A stretch of 53,184 nt of DNA from Azohydromonas lata NBRC 102462 (GTDB taxonomy: Bacteria > Pseudomonadota > Gammaproteobacteria > Burkholderiales > Burkholderiaceae_C), in contig NZ_BCTC01000041.1 in assembly GCF_001571085.1 (NCBI RefSeq), positions 1 through 53,184 of the forward strand, written 5' to 3'. Below the pieces are notes generated by a model. It was not told where the DNA came from and made no database searches. It saw only the letters and a list, made by a program, of their open reading frames with translations. The position numbers and the translations under genes were made by a program. This document shows positions 25,482 through 34,417 of the stretch, in pieces. Numbering within the stretch: position 1 is the first letter of the stretch; every line of letters starts with the position of its first letter.

Positions 25482-25513
25482 AAAAAAAACGCCCGCCCCT
25501 TGCGGGGTGGGCG
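25482..25513 (-). terminator. Orphan rho-independent terminator on the minus strand
   Basis: On the minus strand, CGCCC-A-CCCC-GCAA-GGGG-C-GGGCG forms a 10-bp stem with one G-T wobble, followed by an eight-T run. No minus-strand protein gene ends before it: the nearest lies beyond the plus-strand gene at 25653. It is therefore the best evidence for the small RNA proposed at 25490-25592. Confidence 0.8.
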
Positions 25514-25592
25514 CGTGAAGTCCTCATGAAAAGGACGTCGTTGGGACCGGCAGGCCGGGTGCGCCGCACGGCTGTGCGGCGCCCTGGGCAAC
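25490..25592 (-). ncRNA. Candidate small RNA
   Basis: This is proposed from three signals on the minus strand: a plausible promoter (25599-25625), a strong internal hairpin in which GCGCCGCAC pairs with GTGCGGCGC around AGCC (about 25561-25582), and the intrinsic terminator at 25490-25513. The transcript would be about 100 bases. I do not recognise it as 6S, 4.5S, tmRNA or a known riboswitch. It contains no convincing short ORF. The call is a hypothesis. Confidence 0.45.
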
Positions 25593-25598
25593 TCTCGC

Positions 25599-25625
25599 AA
25601 TTTAGGCAAGGTCGGCACGAGCCAA
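25599..25625 (-). promoter_or_regulatory. Candidate promoter of the small RNA
   Basis: On the minus strand TTGGCT (25625-25620) and TAAATT (25604-25599) are 15 bases apart; shifting the -35 to TTTGGC makes the spacing 16. These are imperfect but A/T-rich in a 70% GC region, and they lie just upstream of the hairpin-terminator segment. Confidence 0.35.
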
Positions 25626-25640
25626 ACCCCCGGACCAGGG

Positions 25641-25646
25641 GACAAT
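25641..25646 (+). promoter_or_regulatory. -10-like box, predicted leaderless start of UPF0149 gene
   Basis: GACAAT ends 6 bases before the ATG at 25653. The spacing puts the first transcribed base at the start codon. Confidence 0.5.
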
Positions 25647-25652
25647 GCCGCG

Positions 25653-26330
25653 ATGAGCCCGCGAAACGCCCCCGAACTTTCCCCACTGGACGAACGCGAG
25701 CTGGAAGAGCTTGAAGCCCTGCTCGACGCTGTGCCCGCCCCGCTGGAGCCGCTGGACGTGTCCATGACCGACGGTTTCCTGGTCGGCGTGCTGCTGCAGC
25801 CCCAGACCGTCCCGCCCGCACAGTGGCTGCGCCACATCACCGATGCGGACGGCCGCGAACCGCCCAACACCCCGTCGCTGCAGCGGCTGCACGCCCTGGT
25901 GCGCCGCCGCCACGCCGAGCTGGAACGCACCATCGCCCAGCGCCAGTGGTTCGACCCCTGGGTGTGGGAGCTGGACGAGGACGCCAGCCCCTCGGAGGCC
26001 GTCATGCCCTGGGTGGCCGGTTTCGCCACGGCCATGGAGTTCTTCCCCGCCCTCATGCGCATGGACGGCCCCGCGCTGCTGGAGCCGCTGGCGCAGCTCT
26101 TCATGCACCTGGACCCCGAGGACCTGGAAGACGCCGGCGAGCTGCTGGCCGAGATCGAAACCCTGGAGCCGCCCGCCGACATGGCCGAGGCCGTGGAGAT
26201 GCTGGTGCGCGCCAGCCTGCTGCTGGCCGACGTCTCGCGCCCGCGCAAGGTGAATCCTCCCGCACGCAAGACGCACCGCCCGCGCCCGGCGGGCGCCGCC
26301 CCCGCCCGCCGCCCGCCGCCACGGCGCTGA
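25653..26330 (+). CDS. UPF0149 (YecA/YgfB-like) family protein without SEC-C motif
   Basis: The 225-residue protein has the family helices LDERELEELEALLDAVP, then LDVSMTDGFLVGVLLQPQ (24-50 region), and VMPWVAGFATAMEFFPALM at about 116-134. The C-terminus is a short basic Pro/Arg tail with no SEC-C cysteine motif. The second copy at 30723 has the same core plus SEC-C. The function of the family is unclear; YgfB-type members have been linked to regulation. The ATG has no ribosome binding site but has a GACAAT box 6 bases upstream. Confidence 0.85.
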   Translation: MSPRNAPELSPLDERELEELEALLDAVPAPLEPLDVSMTDGFLVGVLLQPQTVPPAQWLRHITDADGREPPNTPSLQRLHALVRRRHAELERTIAQRQWFDPWVWELDEDASPSEAVMPWVAGFATAMEFFPALMRMDGPALLEPLAQLFMHLDPEDLEDAGELLAEIETLEPPADMAEAVEMLVRASLLLADVSRPRKVNPPARKTHRPRPAGAAPARRPPPRR

Positions 26331-26353
26331 GGCCTGCGCCGACGCTCAGCCGC

Positions 26354-27640
26354 TCAACCGCCCGCCTGGAAGCAGCGCGCCGCGTGCAGCCCTAAACCCT
26401 GGGCCACGCTGGCGAAGCGCTCGCCGCGCACGCTGCGCGCGGCCGGGAAGGCGGCGGCAATGCGGCTGGTCAGCGGCTGCAAGCCCGTGGAGCCGCCGGT
26501 GAAGTACAGGGCGTCCACCCGGTCCGGCGCCACGCCCGCGCGGCGCACCGTTTCCACAGCGGCGTCGGCAATGCTTTGCAGATCGGCATCCAGCGCCTGC
26601 AGCGCCTGAGGCTCGTCCAGTTCCGAGAACAGTCCCGGCTCCAGCAGCGACAAATCCACTCGGGCTTGGCCGGACGACGCGACGTCGATCTTGGCGCCCT
26701 CGGCCAGCGCGCCCAGCGCGTGGCCCAGCCGCTCCTGCACGGCCTTCATGAGGCGGCGGTGCTGGTTCGCGTCGGCATAAAAGTCCTTCATGGCGCGCAG
26801 CTCGGCCACACGCGGCGGCGTGTAGACGGTGTTGATCAGGTGCCAGGTGGCCAGGTCGAAATACACGGCGCTGGGCACCTCGCGCCCGCCCGGGCCCCGG
26901 CCCTTGAACCCGCAGGCCGGCAGCACGGACAGCAGCTCGATGCGGCGGTCGAAGTCGGTGCCGGCCACGTGCACGCCGTGGCTGGCCAGGATGTCGTCCT
27001 GCCGCTGCAGCCGCGCCGCGCGCTTTGGGCCCACGCGCACCAGCGAGAAGTCCGAGGTGCCGCCGCCGATGTCGGCGACCAGGACGAGCTCCTCGCCCTG
27101 CACCGTGCGCTCGTGGTCCAGCGCCGCGGCAATGGGCTCGTACTGGAACTGCAGCTCCTCGAAGCCGACGGAGCGCGCCGCGGCCTCCAGCGAGGCTTGC
27201 GCCGCCGCGTCGCGCGCGGCGTCCTCGTCCACGAAGAACACCGGCCGGCCCAGCACGGCGCGGGTGATGGGCGCCCCATGCGCGCCTTCGGCCTGTGCCT
27301 TCAAGCGGCGCAGGAAGGCGGCAATGACGTCCAGGTATTTCACGCGGTGGCCGGCGCCAATGTCCGTGTCCTGCGTCACCAGCGGCGAGCCCAGCACGCT
27401 TTTCATGGAGCGCATCAAGCGGCCGTCGAAGCCGTCCACGTAGGCGGCGATGGCCGCGCGGCCGTAGTGCAGCTCGGGGCCGGCCGCCGAGTCGGGGTCC
27501 ACCGCGTAGAACACGGCGGTGGGCATGGTGGGCTGAGGCCCCTCCAGCGCCACCAGCCGCGTGGCGCCCGCGGCGGCGGCCTGGTCAGGCACGGCCACGG
27601 CGGAGTTGGAGGTGCCGAAATCGATGGCGCAGAAGGACAT
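26354..27640 (-). CDS. Hsp70-family chaperone-like ATPase (YegD type)
   Basis: The 428-residue protein has the actin/Hsp70 ATPase fold: phosphate loop 1 IDFGTSNSAVAV (residues 6-17), AVLGRPVFF, phosphate loop 2 VADIGGGTSDFSLV and adenosine loop YFTGGSTGLQPL. It ends soon after the ATPase domain, with no peptide-binding domain, like E. coli YegD. Clients are unknown. The start gives MSFCAIDFGTSNS; the open frame upstream lacks similarity. It precedes no partner gene. Confidence 0.9.
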   Translation of the reverse strand: MSFCAIDFGTSNSAVAVPDQAAAAGATRLVALEGPQPTMPTAVFYAVDPDSAAGPELHYGRAAIAAYVDGFDGRLMRSMKSVLGSPLVTQDTDIGAGHRVKYLDVIAAFLRRLKAQAEGAHGAPITRAVLGRPVFFVDEDAARDAAAQASLEAAARSVGFEELQFQYEPIAAALDHERTVQGEELVLVADIGGGTSDFSLVRVGPKRAARLQRQDDILASHGVHVAGTDFDRRIELLSVLPACGFKGRGPGGREVPSAVYFDLATWHLINTVYTPPRVAELRAMKDFYADANQHRRLMKAVQERLGHALGALAEGAKIDVASSGQARVDLSLLEPGLFSELDEPQALQALDADLQSIADAAVETVRRAGVAPDRVDALYFTGGSTGLQPLTSRIAAAFPAARSVRGERFASVAQGLGLHAARCFQAGG

Positions 27641-27671
27641 GGGCACTCGCGCAGCGCCGCAGGGGCGCCGG

Positions 27672-27701
27672 AAAAAAGGGCGCGATTGTAGGCGCGCCCT
27701 T
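27672..27701 (-). terminator. Rho-independent terminator of lysE
   Basis: On the minus strand AAGGGCGCG pairs with CGCGCCCTT around an 8-base loop and runs into six Ts. It lies about 35 bases past the lysE stop and upstream of the Hsp70-like gene, separating the two transcripts. Confidence 0.85.
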
Positions 27702-27734
27702 CTCAACCGCGGCCCGCGCGGGCCTTCGCCCGGC

Positions 27735-28340
27735 TCAGACCGCCAACAATTGCCAGGCCACGGCCCCCATGGCCAGCGCCACCAGGGCGTCCACGCAGCG
27801 CCAGGTGCGCGGCTGCGCGAGCTTGGGCGCCAGCGCCGCCGCGCCAAAGCCCAGCGCCGTGAACCACATCACCGAGGCCGTGGACGCGCCCGCGGCGAAA
27901 ACGGCCGGTTGCGCCTGCTGCGCGCCCAATGCGCCGATGAGCAGCACCGTGTCCAGCCAGACATGCGGATTCAGCCAGGTCAGCGCCGCCGTGGTCAGCA
28001 GCACGCCGGCGCGGCCCTGCGAGGCGCCGCCCGCGGCCAGCGCGCTGTCCCCCCGCCAGGCGCGCCGCGCGGCGTTCCAGCCGAACCACAGCAGGTACAG
28101 GGCGCCTGCCCAGCGCAGCGGCGCCATCAGCGCGGGCGCCTCGCGCAGCAGCCCGCCCAAACCCAGCACGCCGGCGAAGACCAGCACCGCGTCGGACAGC
28201 GCGCACAGCGCCACCACCGGACCAACGTGGGCGCGCAGCAAGCCCTGGCGCAGGACGAAGGCGTTCTGCGCGCCAATCGCGACGATCAGGCCGGCCATCG
28301 AGAGCCAGCCCTGGACGAAGACGGAAGTTGAAACAGTCAT
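27735..28340 (-). CDS. argO: LysE/ArgO-family amino acid exporter
   Basis: This 201-residue inner-membrane protein with about six helices exports basic amino acids (lysine, arginine). The family signature is GLIVAIGAQNAFVLRQGLLR (cut: AIGAQNAFVLRQG) near the N-terminus, and TWLNPHVWLDTVLLIG in the middle. It is divergent from an ArgP/LysG-type regulator, the classic inducer-exporter pair. The GACAAT box 7 bases before the ATG supports this start over one 33 bases upstream. LysE versus ArgO cannot be decided. Confidence 0.92.
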   Translation of the reverse strand: MTVSTSVFVQGWLSMAGLIVAIGAQNAFVLRQGLLRAHVGPVVALCALSDAVLVFAGVLGLGGLLREAPALMAPLRWAGALYLLWFGWNAARRAWRGDSALAAGGASQGRAGVLLTTAALTWLNPHVWLDTVLLIGALGAQQAQPAVFAAGASTASVMWFTALGFGAAALAPKLAQPRTWRCVDALVALAMGAVAWQLLAV

Positions 28341-28347
28341 GCCGCAC

Positions 28348-28353
28348 ATTGTC
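28348..28353 (-). promoter_or_regulatory. -10-like box, predicted near-leaderless start of lysE/argO
   Basis: GACAAT on the minus strand ends 7 bases before the ATG at 28340. Confidence 0.5.
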
Positions 28354-28414
28354 GAAAGCCTGGGCTCGCGCATGAAGCTGATTTAATGAAACTCCGCCTT
28401 CATCAGAACAGCTT

Positions 28415-29335
28415 ATGGACAACCTGGACTCCGCCGCACTGGACTGCCTAGCCGCGCTGGCCGACGAGGGCAGTTTCGAAGGCGCCGCGCAGCGCCTGGC
28501 GGTGACGCAATCGGCCGTGTCGCAGCGGCTGCGCGTGCTTGAATCCCAATTGGGCCGGCCGCTGGTGGTGCGCGCGCGCCCGCTGCGCCTCACGCCCGCG
28601 GGCCAGGTGCTGCTGCGGCTGGCCCGGCAGTGGCAGGCGCTGCGGGTGGATGCCGCGGCCGAGCTGGGCCTGCCGCTGCCGCGCTTGAAAATGCCCATTG
28701 CCGTCAACGCCGACAGCCTGGCGACCTGGGTGTTGCCGGCGCTGGACGCGCTGGTGCAGCAGGAGGAAATGCTGGCGCTGGAGCTGCTGGTAGACGACCA
28801 GGCGTTCACGCAGGAGTGGCTGCGCGACGGCTCGGTGTTGGGCTGCGTGAGCACGGGCCGCGAGCCGCTGCGCGGCTGCAGCGCGCAGGCGCTGGGCGTC
28901 ATGCCCTATGGCGCCTTCGTGAGCCCCGCCTTCCTGGCGCAGCGGCTGCCGCAGGGCCTGCACGAGGGCAACGTGGCGGCCATGCCTTTCATCGTCTTCA
29001 ACCGCAAGGACGACATGCACCAGCGCTGGGTGGAACGGGCGATGGACCTGCGCGCGCCGCGCCTGCTGGAGCGCCACGTCCCCTCCAGCGAGGCCTTCAT
29101 GCAGGCCACGCTCATGGGATGGGGCATCGGCGTGCTGCCGCTGCTGCAGGTGCGCGCGGCGCTGGAGCGCGGCGAGTTGGTCGCGCTGCGGCCGCAGGCA
29201 CAAGTGCCTGTGGCGCTGTACTGGCACCAGTGGACGCTCAAGGCACCCTCGGCCGCGCCGCCGCTGCTGGACCGCATAGGCCAGGCGCTGCTGGCCCAGG
29301 CGCGGTGCGACCTGGAGCCCCCGCCTGCGGCATAG
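28415..29335 (+). CDS. argP: ArgP/LysG-type LysR regulator
   Basis: This 306-residue LysR-family protein has a helix-turn-helix at about 3-62 (LDCLAALADEGSFEGAAQRL, SAVSQRLRVLESQLG). It matches the ArgP (IciA)/LysG group in opening (MDNLDSAALDCLAALADEG in part) and in PIAVNADSLATWVLPAL, where the effector domain begins. It presumably senses lysine or arginine and activates the divergent exporter across the 74-base gap between them. It is followed by a terminator hairpin. Confidence 0.92.
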   Translation: MDNLDSAALDCLAALADEGSFEGAAQRLAVTQSAVSQRLRVLESQLGRPLVVRARPLRLTPAGQVLLRLARQWQALRVDAAAELGLPLPRLKMPIAVNADSLATWVLPALDALVQQEEMLALELLVDDQAFTQEWLRDGSVLGCVSTGREPLRGCSAQALGVMPYGAFVSPAFLAQRLPQGLHEGNVAAMPFIVFNRKDDMHQRWVERAMDLRAPRLLERHVPSSEAFMQATLMGWGIGVLPLLQVRAALERGELVALRPQAQVPVALYWHQWTLKAPSAAPPLLDRIGQALLAQARCDLEPPPAA

Positions 29336-29359
29336 AAAAAGCGCCCCGGAGGGCGCTTT
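29336..29359. terminator. Rho-independent terminator between argP and uspA
   Basis: GCGCCC-CGGAG-GGCGC is flanked by A5 and TTT. The T-run is longer on the minus strand, so it mainly fits the end of the uspA-like transcript while also serving argP. Confidence 0.75.
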
Positions 29360-29404
29360 GGCGAGGCGCCGCAGCGGGCGCCGGACGGTGCCGTTAAACG
29401 CTTT

Positions 29405-29827
29405 TCAGCGCACCAGCAGCACGGGCGTCTTGCAATGCGCCATGACCTTGGTGGCGACGGAGCCCATCACCAGGTTGCCCAGGGCGCTGTGGCCGTGCGA
29501 GCCCATGATCAGCAGGTCGTACTGGCCCTTGTCGGCGAGGCCGGCGATGTGGTCGGCGGCATGGCCCACCTTGCTGACGTACTCGATGGCCACGTCCTTC
29601 TTCTTGAAGAAGGCGCGGATGGGCTTGAACACCTTGTCGGCCTCGCTGTCGTAGTAGGCCTTGACCACGTCCTTGTCCAGCGCGGCCGCGGCGCGCGGCG
29701 GCACCGCGGGCACCACGTGCAGCAAGGTGTACTGGTGCGACCCGGAGAGCCACTCCTCGTGCTCCGCCAGGTAGGCCAGCATGTGCTTGGTGTAGGGGCT
29801 GCCGTCGACGGGAACGAGGATCTTCAT
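29405..29827 (-). CDS. Universal stress protein UspA family
   Basis: The single-domain protein has 140 residues. It opens MKILVPVDGSPYTKHML and carries the ATP-binding glycine pattern G-x2-G-x9-G(S) in MGSHGHSALGNLVMGSVA near residues 110-127. It is a cytosolic stress-associated protein with no known catalytic role. The start is set by the conserved MKILVPVDGS; an upstream extension is not family-like. It is monocistronic by its surroundings. Confidence 0.93.
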   Translation of the reverse strand: MKILVPVDGSPYTKHMLAYLAEHEEWLSGSHQYTLLHVVPAVPPRAAAALDKDVVKAYYDSEADKVFKPIRAFFKKKDVAIEYVSKVGHAADHIAGLADKGQYDLLIMGSHGHSALGNLVMGSVATKVMAHCKTPVLLVR

Positions 29828-29932
29828 GTGCTGCCTTCCAGGGGGTATTGGAAAGGCCAGTGTCGCACGCACTCCTCGGGGCGCCTTGTCCAAAGTCAAG
29901 GCGCACGCCGCGCGTGCGCCCACGGCCGGGGC

Positions 29933-30709
29933 CTACAGCTCTATGAGGCGCAGCGGGTCAAAACCGTCCGGCTCGCCCTTGTTGGCCGTGCCGCGGGCCT
30001 GGCTAACCACGCGGGTGTGCCGACCGTCGGGGTGCTCCACCACGTAGTCGTGGCGCAGGTGCACGTGGCCGTGCAGCCACAGGTCCACGCCGGGGAAGAG
30101 GTCGTCGTCGGCGTTGCAGAAGCTCGCCGTGCTGGCCTGGCGGCCGTAGCGCGGGTCGGCGCTGCGCAGGCTGGGGGCGAAGTGCGTCACCACCACGGTG
30201 GCGTCCCAGCGCCCCTCGGCCGGTTCGGCCAGCTCCTGCTCCAGCCACTGGCGGCACAGGAGGCCCTCCTCGCGCACCGCGGCGGCGTCGAACACCGCGC
30301 CGCCGCGCGTGGACTGCTGCACCCGCGCGAAGTAGCCGCCCGCGCGCTGCGCCTTGGTGCGCTGCGAGGCGCCGAAGACTTCGAAGTCGCTCCAGCGCAC
30401 CGTGCCCACGAAGCGCACGCGGCGCCCGTCGGCGGCGGTCCAGACGAGGCGCTCGCGCTCCAGCAGCGTGAAACCCAGCTCGGCGCAGCGCGCGCGCAGG
30501 CCGGTCCAGGCCTCGTCCATGTCGCGGCGGTCGAACTCGTGGTTGCCGGCCACGAAGATCACCGGCACCGGCCAGTGGGCGAACAGTTCCAGCCCCTTCC
30601 AGCGGCTGTCCAGGTCGCCGGCCAGCACCAGCAGCTCCGCGCCCGGGGCGGGCTGCGGAGTGAACGACTCGGTTTCGAGATGCAGGTCGGAGAGCAGCTG
30701 CAGCCGCAT
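29933..30709 (-). CDS. Calcineurin-like metallophosphoesterase
   Basis: The 258-residue cytosolic phosphoesterase has the complete dinuclear metal set: Asp8 and His10 in SDLHLE, Asp32 in AGDLDSRW, Asn56-His57 in VAGNHEFD, a His in VVTHFAPS, and GHVH near residue 217. The substrate (nucleotide, phosphodiester or protein) is unknown. It follows the UPF0149/SEC-C gene by 13 bases on the same strand, so the two are probably one transcript. Confidence 0.92.
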   Translation of the reverse strand: MRLQLLSDLHLETESFTPQPAPGAELLVLAGDLDSRWKGLELFAHWPVPVIFVAGNHEFDRRDMDEAWTGLRARCAELGFTLLERERLVWTAADGRRVRFVGTVRWSDFEVFGASQRTKAQRAGGYFARVQQSTRGGAVFDAAAVREEGLLCRQWLEQELAEPAEGRWDATVVVTHFAPSLRSADPRYGRQASTASFCNADDDLFPGVDLWLHGHVHLRHDYVVEHPDGRHTRVVSQARGTANKGEPDGFDPLRLIEL

Positions 30710-30722
30710 GCGCTTGCTCAGC

Positions 30723-31502
<780 letters not shown>

Positions 31503-31509
31503 GGTTGGG

Positions 31510-31515
31510 ATTGTC
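31510..31515 (-). promoter_or_regulatory. -10-like box, predicted near-leaderless start of UPF0149/SEC-C gene
   Basis: GACAAT on the minus strand ends 7 bases before the ATG. The same hexamer occurs at nearly the same spacing before the UPF0149 paralogue. Confidence 0.5.
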
Positions 31516-31567
31516 GGCGATGGCGCCGCCACGGCCGGCAAAGGGCCGGCGGCGCCGTCAAAAACGC

Positions 31568-31593
31568 AAAAAGGCCCGCGCGGGGCGGGCCTT
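31568..31593 (-). terminator. Rho-independent terminator of pckG
   Basis: On the minus strand AAGGCCCGC pairs with GCGGGCCTT across a 5-base loop, followed by TTT then GCGTTTTT. It lies about 30 bases past the pckG stop. Confidence 0.85.
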
Positions 31594-31622
31594 CAGAGCG
31601 GGGCAAATGCCGCGCCGGGGGC

Positions 31623-33491
31623 TCAGGCGGCCAGGTGCTGCTCCAGGCGGGCCTTGGCGGCGGCCAGCTCGGCGGGCAGGTGACTCTTGAGCATTTCGAA
31701 CAGCTCGTCGTGCAGCTTGATCTCGTGCTGCCAGGCTTCGCGGTCGATGCTGGTGACGCTGTCGAACTGCTCGCGCGAGAAGGCGAGGCCCGTCCAGTTC
31801 AGGTCCTCGTAGCGCGGCGTGGTGCCGAAGAGGTGCTCCTCGCCGGCCGGGGCGGTGCCGTCCACGCGGCCCAGGATCCACTGCAGCACGCGCATGTTCT
31901 CGCCGTAGCCCGGCCAGGTGAACTTGCCGTCGGCGCCCTTGCGGAACCAGTTGACGCAGAAGATGCCGGGCAGCGTGGCGCCCTGCTCCTGCAGCTTGGC
32001 TCCCAAGTTGAGCCAATGCTTGAAGTAGGCGCCCATGTGGTAGCCGGCGAAGGGCAGCATGGCGAACGGGTCGCGGCGCACCACGCCTTGCTGGCCGGCG
32101 GCCGCGGCGGTGGTCTCGCTGCCCATGGTGGCGGCCATGTAGACGCCCTCGACCCAGTCACGGGCCTCGGTCACCAGCGGCACCGTGGTGGAGCGGCGGC
32201 CGCCGAAGATGAAGGCGTCGATCACCACGCCCTCGGGGTTGTCCCACTCGGGGTCCAGCACCGGGTTGTTGGTGGCGGCCACCGTGAAGCGCGCGTTGGG
32301 GTGCGCGGCCTTGCGGCCGGTTTCCTTGGCGATCTGCGGCGTCCAGTCCTGGCCCTGCCAGTCGATGAGGTGGGCCGGGGCCTCGTCGGTCATGCCTTCC
32401 CACCACACGTCGCCGTCGTCGGTGAGCGCCACGTTCGTGAAGATCACGTCGCGCTGCAGCGAGTCCATGCAGTTGGGGTTGGTCTTGCTGTTGGTGCCCG
32501 GGGCCACGCCGAAGTAGCCGGCCTCGGGGTTGATGGCGCGCAGCTTGCCGTCGGCGGTGGGCTTGATCCAGGCGATGTCGTCACCGATGGTGGTGACCTT
32601 CCAGCCCTCGAAGCCCGCCGGCGGCACCAGCATGGCGAAGTTGGTCTTGCCGCAGGCGCTGGGGAAGGCGGCGGCGACGTGGTGCTTCTTGCCGGCCGGG
32701 TCGGTCACGCCGAGAACCAGCATGTGCTCGGCCAGCCAGCCCTCGTCGCGGCCCATGTTCGAAGCGATGCGCAATGCAAAGCACTTCTTGCCCAGCAGCG
32801 CGTTGCCGCCGTAGCCGGAGCCGTAGGACCAGATCTCGCGCGTGGCCGGGTAGTGGACGATGTACTTGGTCTTGTTGCAGGGCCAGGCCACGTCCTTCTG
32901 GCCTTCGGCCAGCGGCGCGCCCACGGTGTGCACGCAGGGGACGAACTCGCCGTCCTCGCCCAGCAGCTCCAGCACGCGGCGGCCCATGCGGGTCATGATG
33001 CGCATGTTGACAGCCACGTAGGGGCTGTCGGAGAGCTCCACGCCCAGCTGGCTGATGGGCGAGCCCAGCGGGCCCATGGAGAACGGAACGACGTACAGCG
33101 TGCGGCCGCGCATGGCGCCGCGGAACAGCGCGTTCTCGCCGGTCTGCAGCAGCGCGCGCATCTCGGCCGGGGCCATCCAGTTGTTGGTCGGGCCGGCGCC
33201 TTCGGCGGTTTCGGAGCAGATGAAGGTGCGATCCTCGACGCGGGCCACGTCGCTGGGATCGGAGCAGGCCAGGTAGCTGTTGGCACGCTTGGCCGGATTC
33301 AGCCGCTTCATGGTGCCGCCGTCCACCAATTGCTGGCAAAGGCGGTCGTACTCTTCTTGAGAACCGTCGCACCAGTACACGTCGCGGGCTTCGGTCAGCG
33401 CAGCGATTTCGGCGACCCAGGTGATCAAACGGCTGTGACGAACATAAGCGGGAACGTTCAAGCGCAAGCCTTCCATGGCGGGTTGGTTCAT
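31623..33491 (-). CDS. pckG: Phosphoenolpyruvate carboxykinase (GTP)
   Basis: This 622-residue enzyme interconverts oxaloacetate and PEP with GTP/GDP, the entry to gluconeogenesis. The kinase-1a P-loop with the GTP-type reactive cysteine is [12 protein letters not shown] (Cys280, Lys282). IGDDIAWIK is the metal-binding kinase-2 region, and [12 protein letters not shown] follows. Length and motifs are those of the GTP family, not the ATP family of enterics. GGAG precedes the start at 33491; an upstream ATG adds a short unlikely extension. It has its own terminator. Confidence 0.97.
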   Translation of the reverse strand: MNQPAMEGLRLNVPAYVRHSRLITWVAEIAALTEARDVYWCDGSQEEYDRLCQQLVDGGTMKRLNPAKRANSYLACSDPSDVARVEDRTFICSETAEGAGPTNNWMAPAEMRALLQTGENALFRGAMRGRTLYVVPFSMGPLGSPISQLGVELSDSPYVAVNMRIMTRMGRRVLELLGEDGEFVPCVHTVGAPLAEGQKDVAWPCNKTKYIVHYPATREIWSYGSGYGGNALLGKKCFALRIASNMGRDEGWLAEHMLVLGVTDPAGKKHHVAAAFPSACGKTNFAMLVPPAGFEGWKVTTIGDDIAWIKPTADGKLRAINPEAGYFGVAPGTNSKTNPNCMDSLQRDVIFTNVALTDDGDVWWEGMTDEAPAHLIDWQGQDWTPQIAKETGRKAAHPNARFTVAATNNPVLDPEWDNPEGVVIDAFIFGGRRSTTVPLVTEARDWVEGVYMAATMGSETTAAAAGQQGVVRRDPFAMLPFAGYHMGAYFKHWLNLGAKLQEQGATLPGIFCVNWFRKGADGKFTWPGYGENMRVLQWILGRVDGTAPAGEEHLFGTTPRYEDLNWTGLAFSREQFDSVTSIDREAWQHEIKLHDELFEMLKSHLPAELAAAKARLEQHLAA

Positions 33492-33815
33492 GAGAACTCC
33501 GATCTCTGACTCTGGAAAAAACAAGGCGGCATTGGGTCAACCTCGCCCTCGCGCGAAGTTGGCCGAATACCGTCAGGCTGTGCGACGCGCCCTGGATCGC
33601 AGGGGCGGTTTCGCCCGGGTACGGCCTTCGATTCCAACCGCCGGGCGTGCAGTGTGGCGGCAGTGTAATGGCGTGGTAACCGCCCCGGACCTGGGATAGC
33701 GCAAGCTTGGTGCATGGCAATTGGAGGGACGTGGGGTCTTTCACGCTGGAGTGCGCCCGGCGGCAAGCGACATGCCGTGGTGCAATTCCGACACCGGCAC
33801 CTGACTTTTTTCACG
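33492..33815. other. Divergent intergenic region upstream of pckG
   Basis: This 324-base gap has no supported gene. It holds the pckG control region: on the minus strand TACACT (33667-33662) is a plausible -10, which would give a leader of about 165 bases, but no good -35 is present. Open frames crossing it on both strands look accidental. Confidence 0.55.
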
Positions 33816-34349
33816 ATGCAGCTCTTGAGCCTCAACACCCTGATCCTCCGCGCCGACGGCAGCGCCGAGCCCCGCCGCCGGCCTGCGGCCGAAGCCATGG
33901 ACGTGCAGCGCTTCGGCCTCGCCGGCGAACCGCCCGCACCCACGCTGACACGGGCCCTCTTCGCCTATCCCGCCGAGCACTACCCGCTGTGGCAAACGCT
34001 GCGCGCCCAAGCCCGCGCGGGTGAATGGGGCGAGGTCCTCCCCTACGGTGCGTTGGGCGAAGCGCTGACGCTGCAAGGCCTCACCGAAGCCCAGGCCTGC
34101 GTGGGCGACGTGCTGGTGTTCGACAGCGGCTGCGAGCTCGCCGTGAGCGAGCCCCACGTGCCCGGCCCCGAGCTGGATGCGGCCCTGAGTTTCAAACACG
34201 CGGTGCGCATGATGTTGCAGTCCGGCTTCACCGGCTTTCACTTGGGCGTGCGCGTCGGCGGCACGATCCGCAGCGGCGACCGTTTCACGCTGCGGCCCGG
34301 GCCGCGCGACGTGAACATCGCCGAGCTGTTCCGCGCCCGAAAAGGTTGA
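33816..34349 (+). CDS. MOSC-domain protein lacking the usual cysteine
   Basis: The 177-residue protein resembles YiiM-type MOSC proteins. It opens MQLLSLNTLILR, continues YPAEHYPLWQTLRAQA, then GALGEALTLQGLTEAQACVGDVL and a strand LAVSEPHVPGPEL. In MOSC proteins this last strand normally carries the sulfur-binding Cys (S-x-P-x-x-P-C). Here the position reads Gly, so sulfur-carrier function is doubtful. The start is chosen by similarity at the N-terminus; an earlier ATG would add about 34 unrelated residues. Confidence 0.75.
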   Translation: MQLLSLNTLILRADGSAEPRRRPAAEAMDVQRFGLAGEPPAPTLTRALFAYPAEHYPLWQTLRAQARAGEWGEVLPYGALGEALTLQGLTEAQACVGDVLVFDSGCELAVSEPHVPGPELDAALSFKHAVRMMLQSGFTGFHLGVRVGGTIRSGDRFTLRPGPRDVNIAELFRARKG

Positions 34350-34417
34350 GTGGGAGAGCGGGCCCTGACGGGCCTTCAAGCGGGCGGCCCCGGCGGGCCG
34401 TTCCAATCCGGCCGCTG

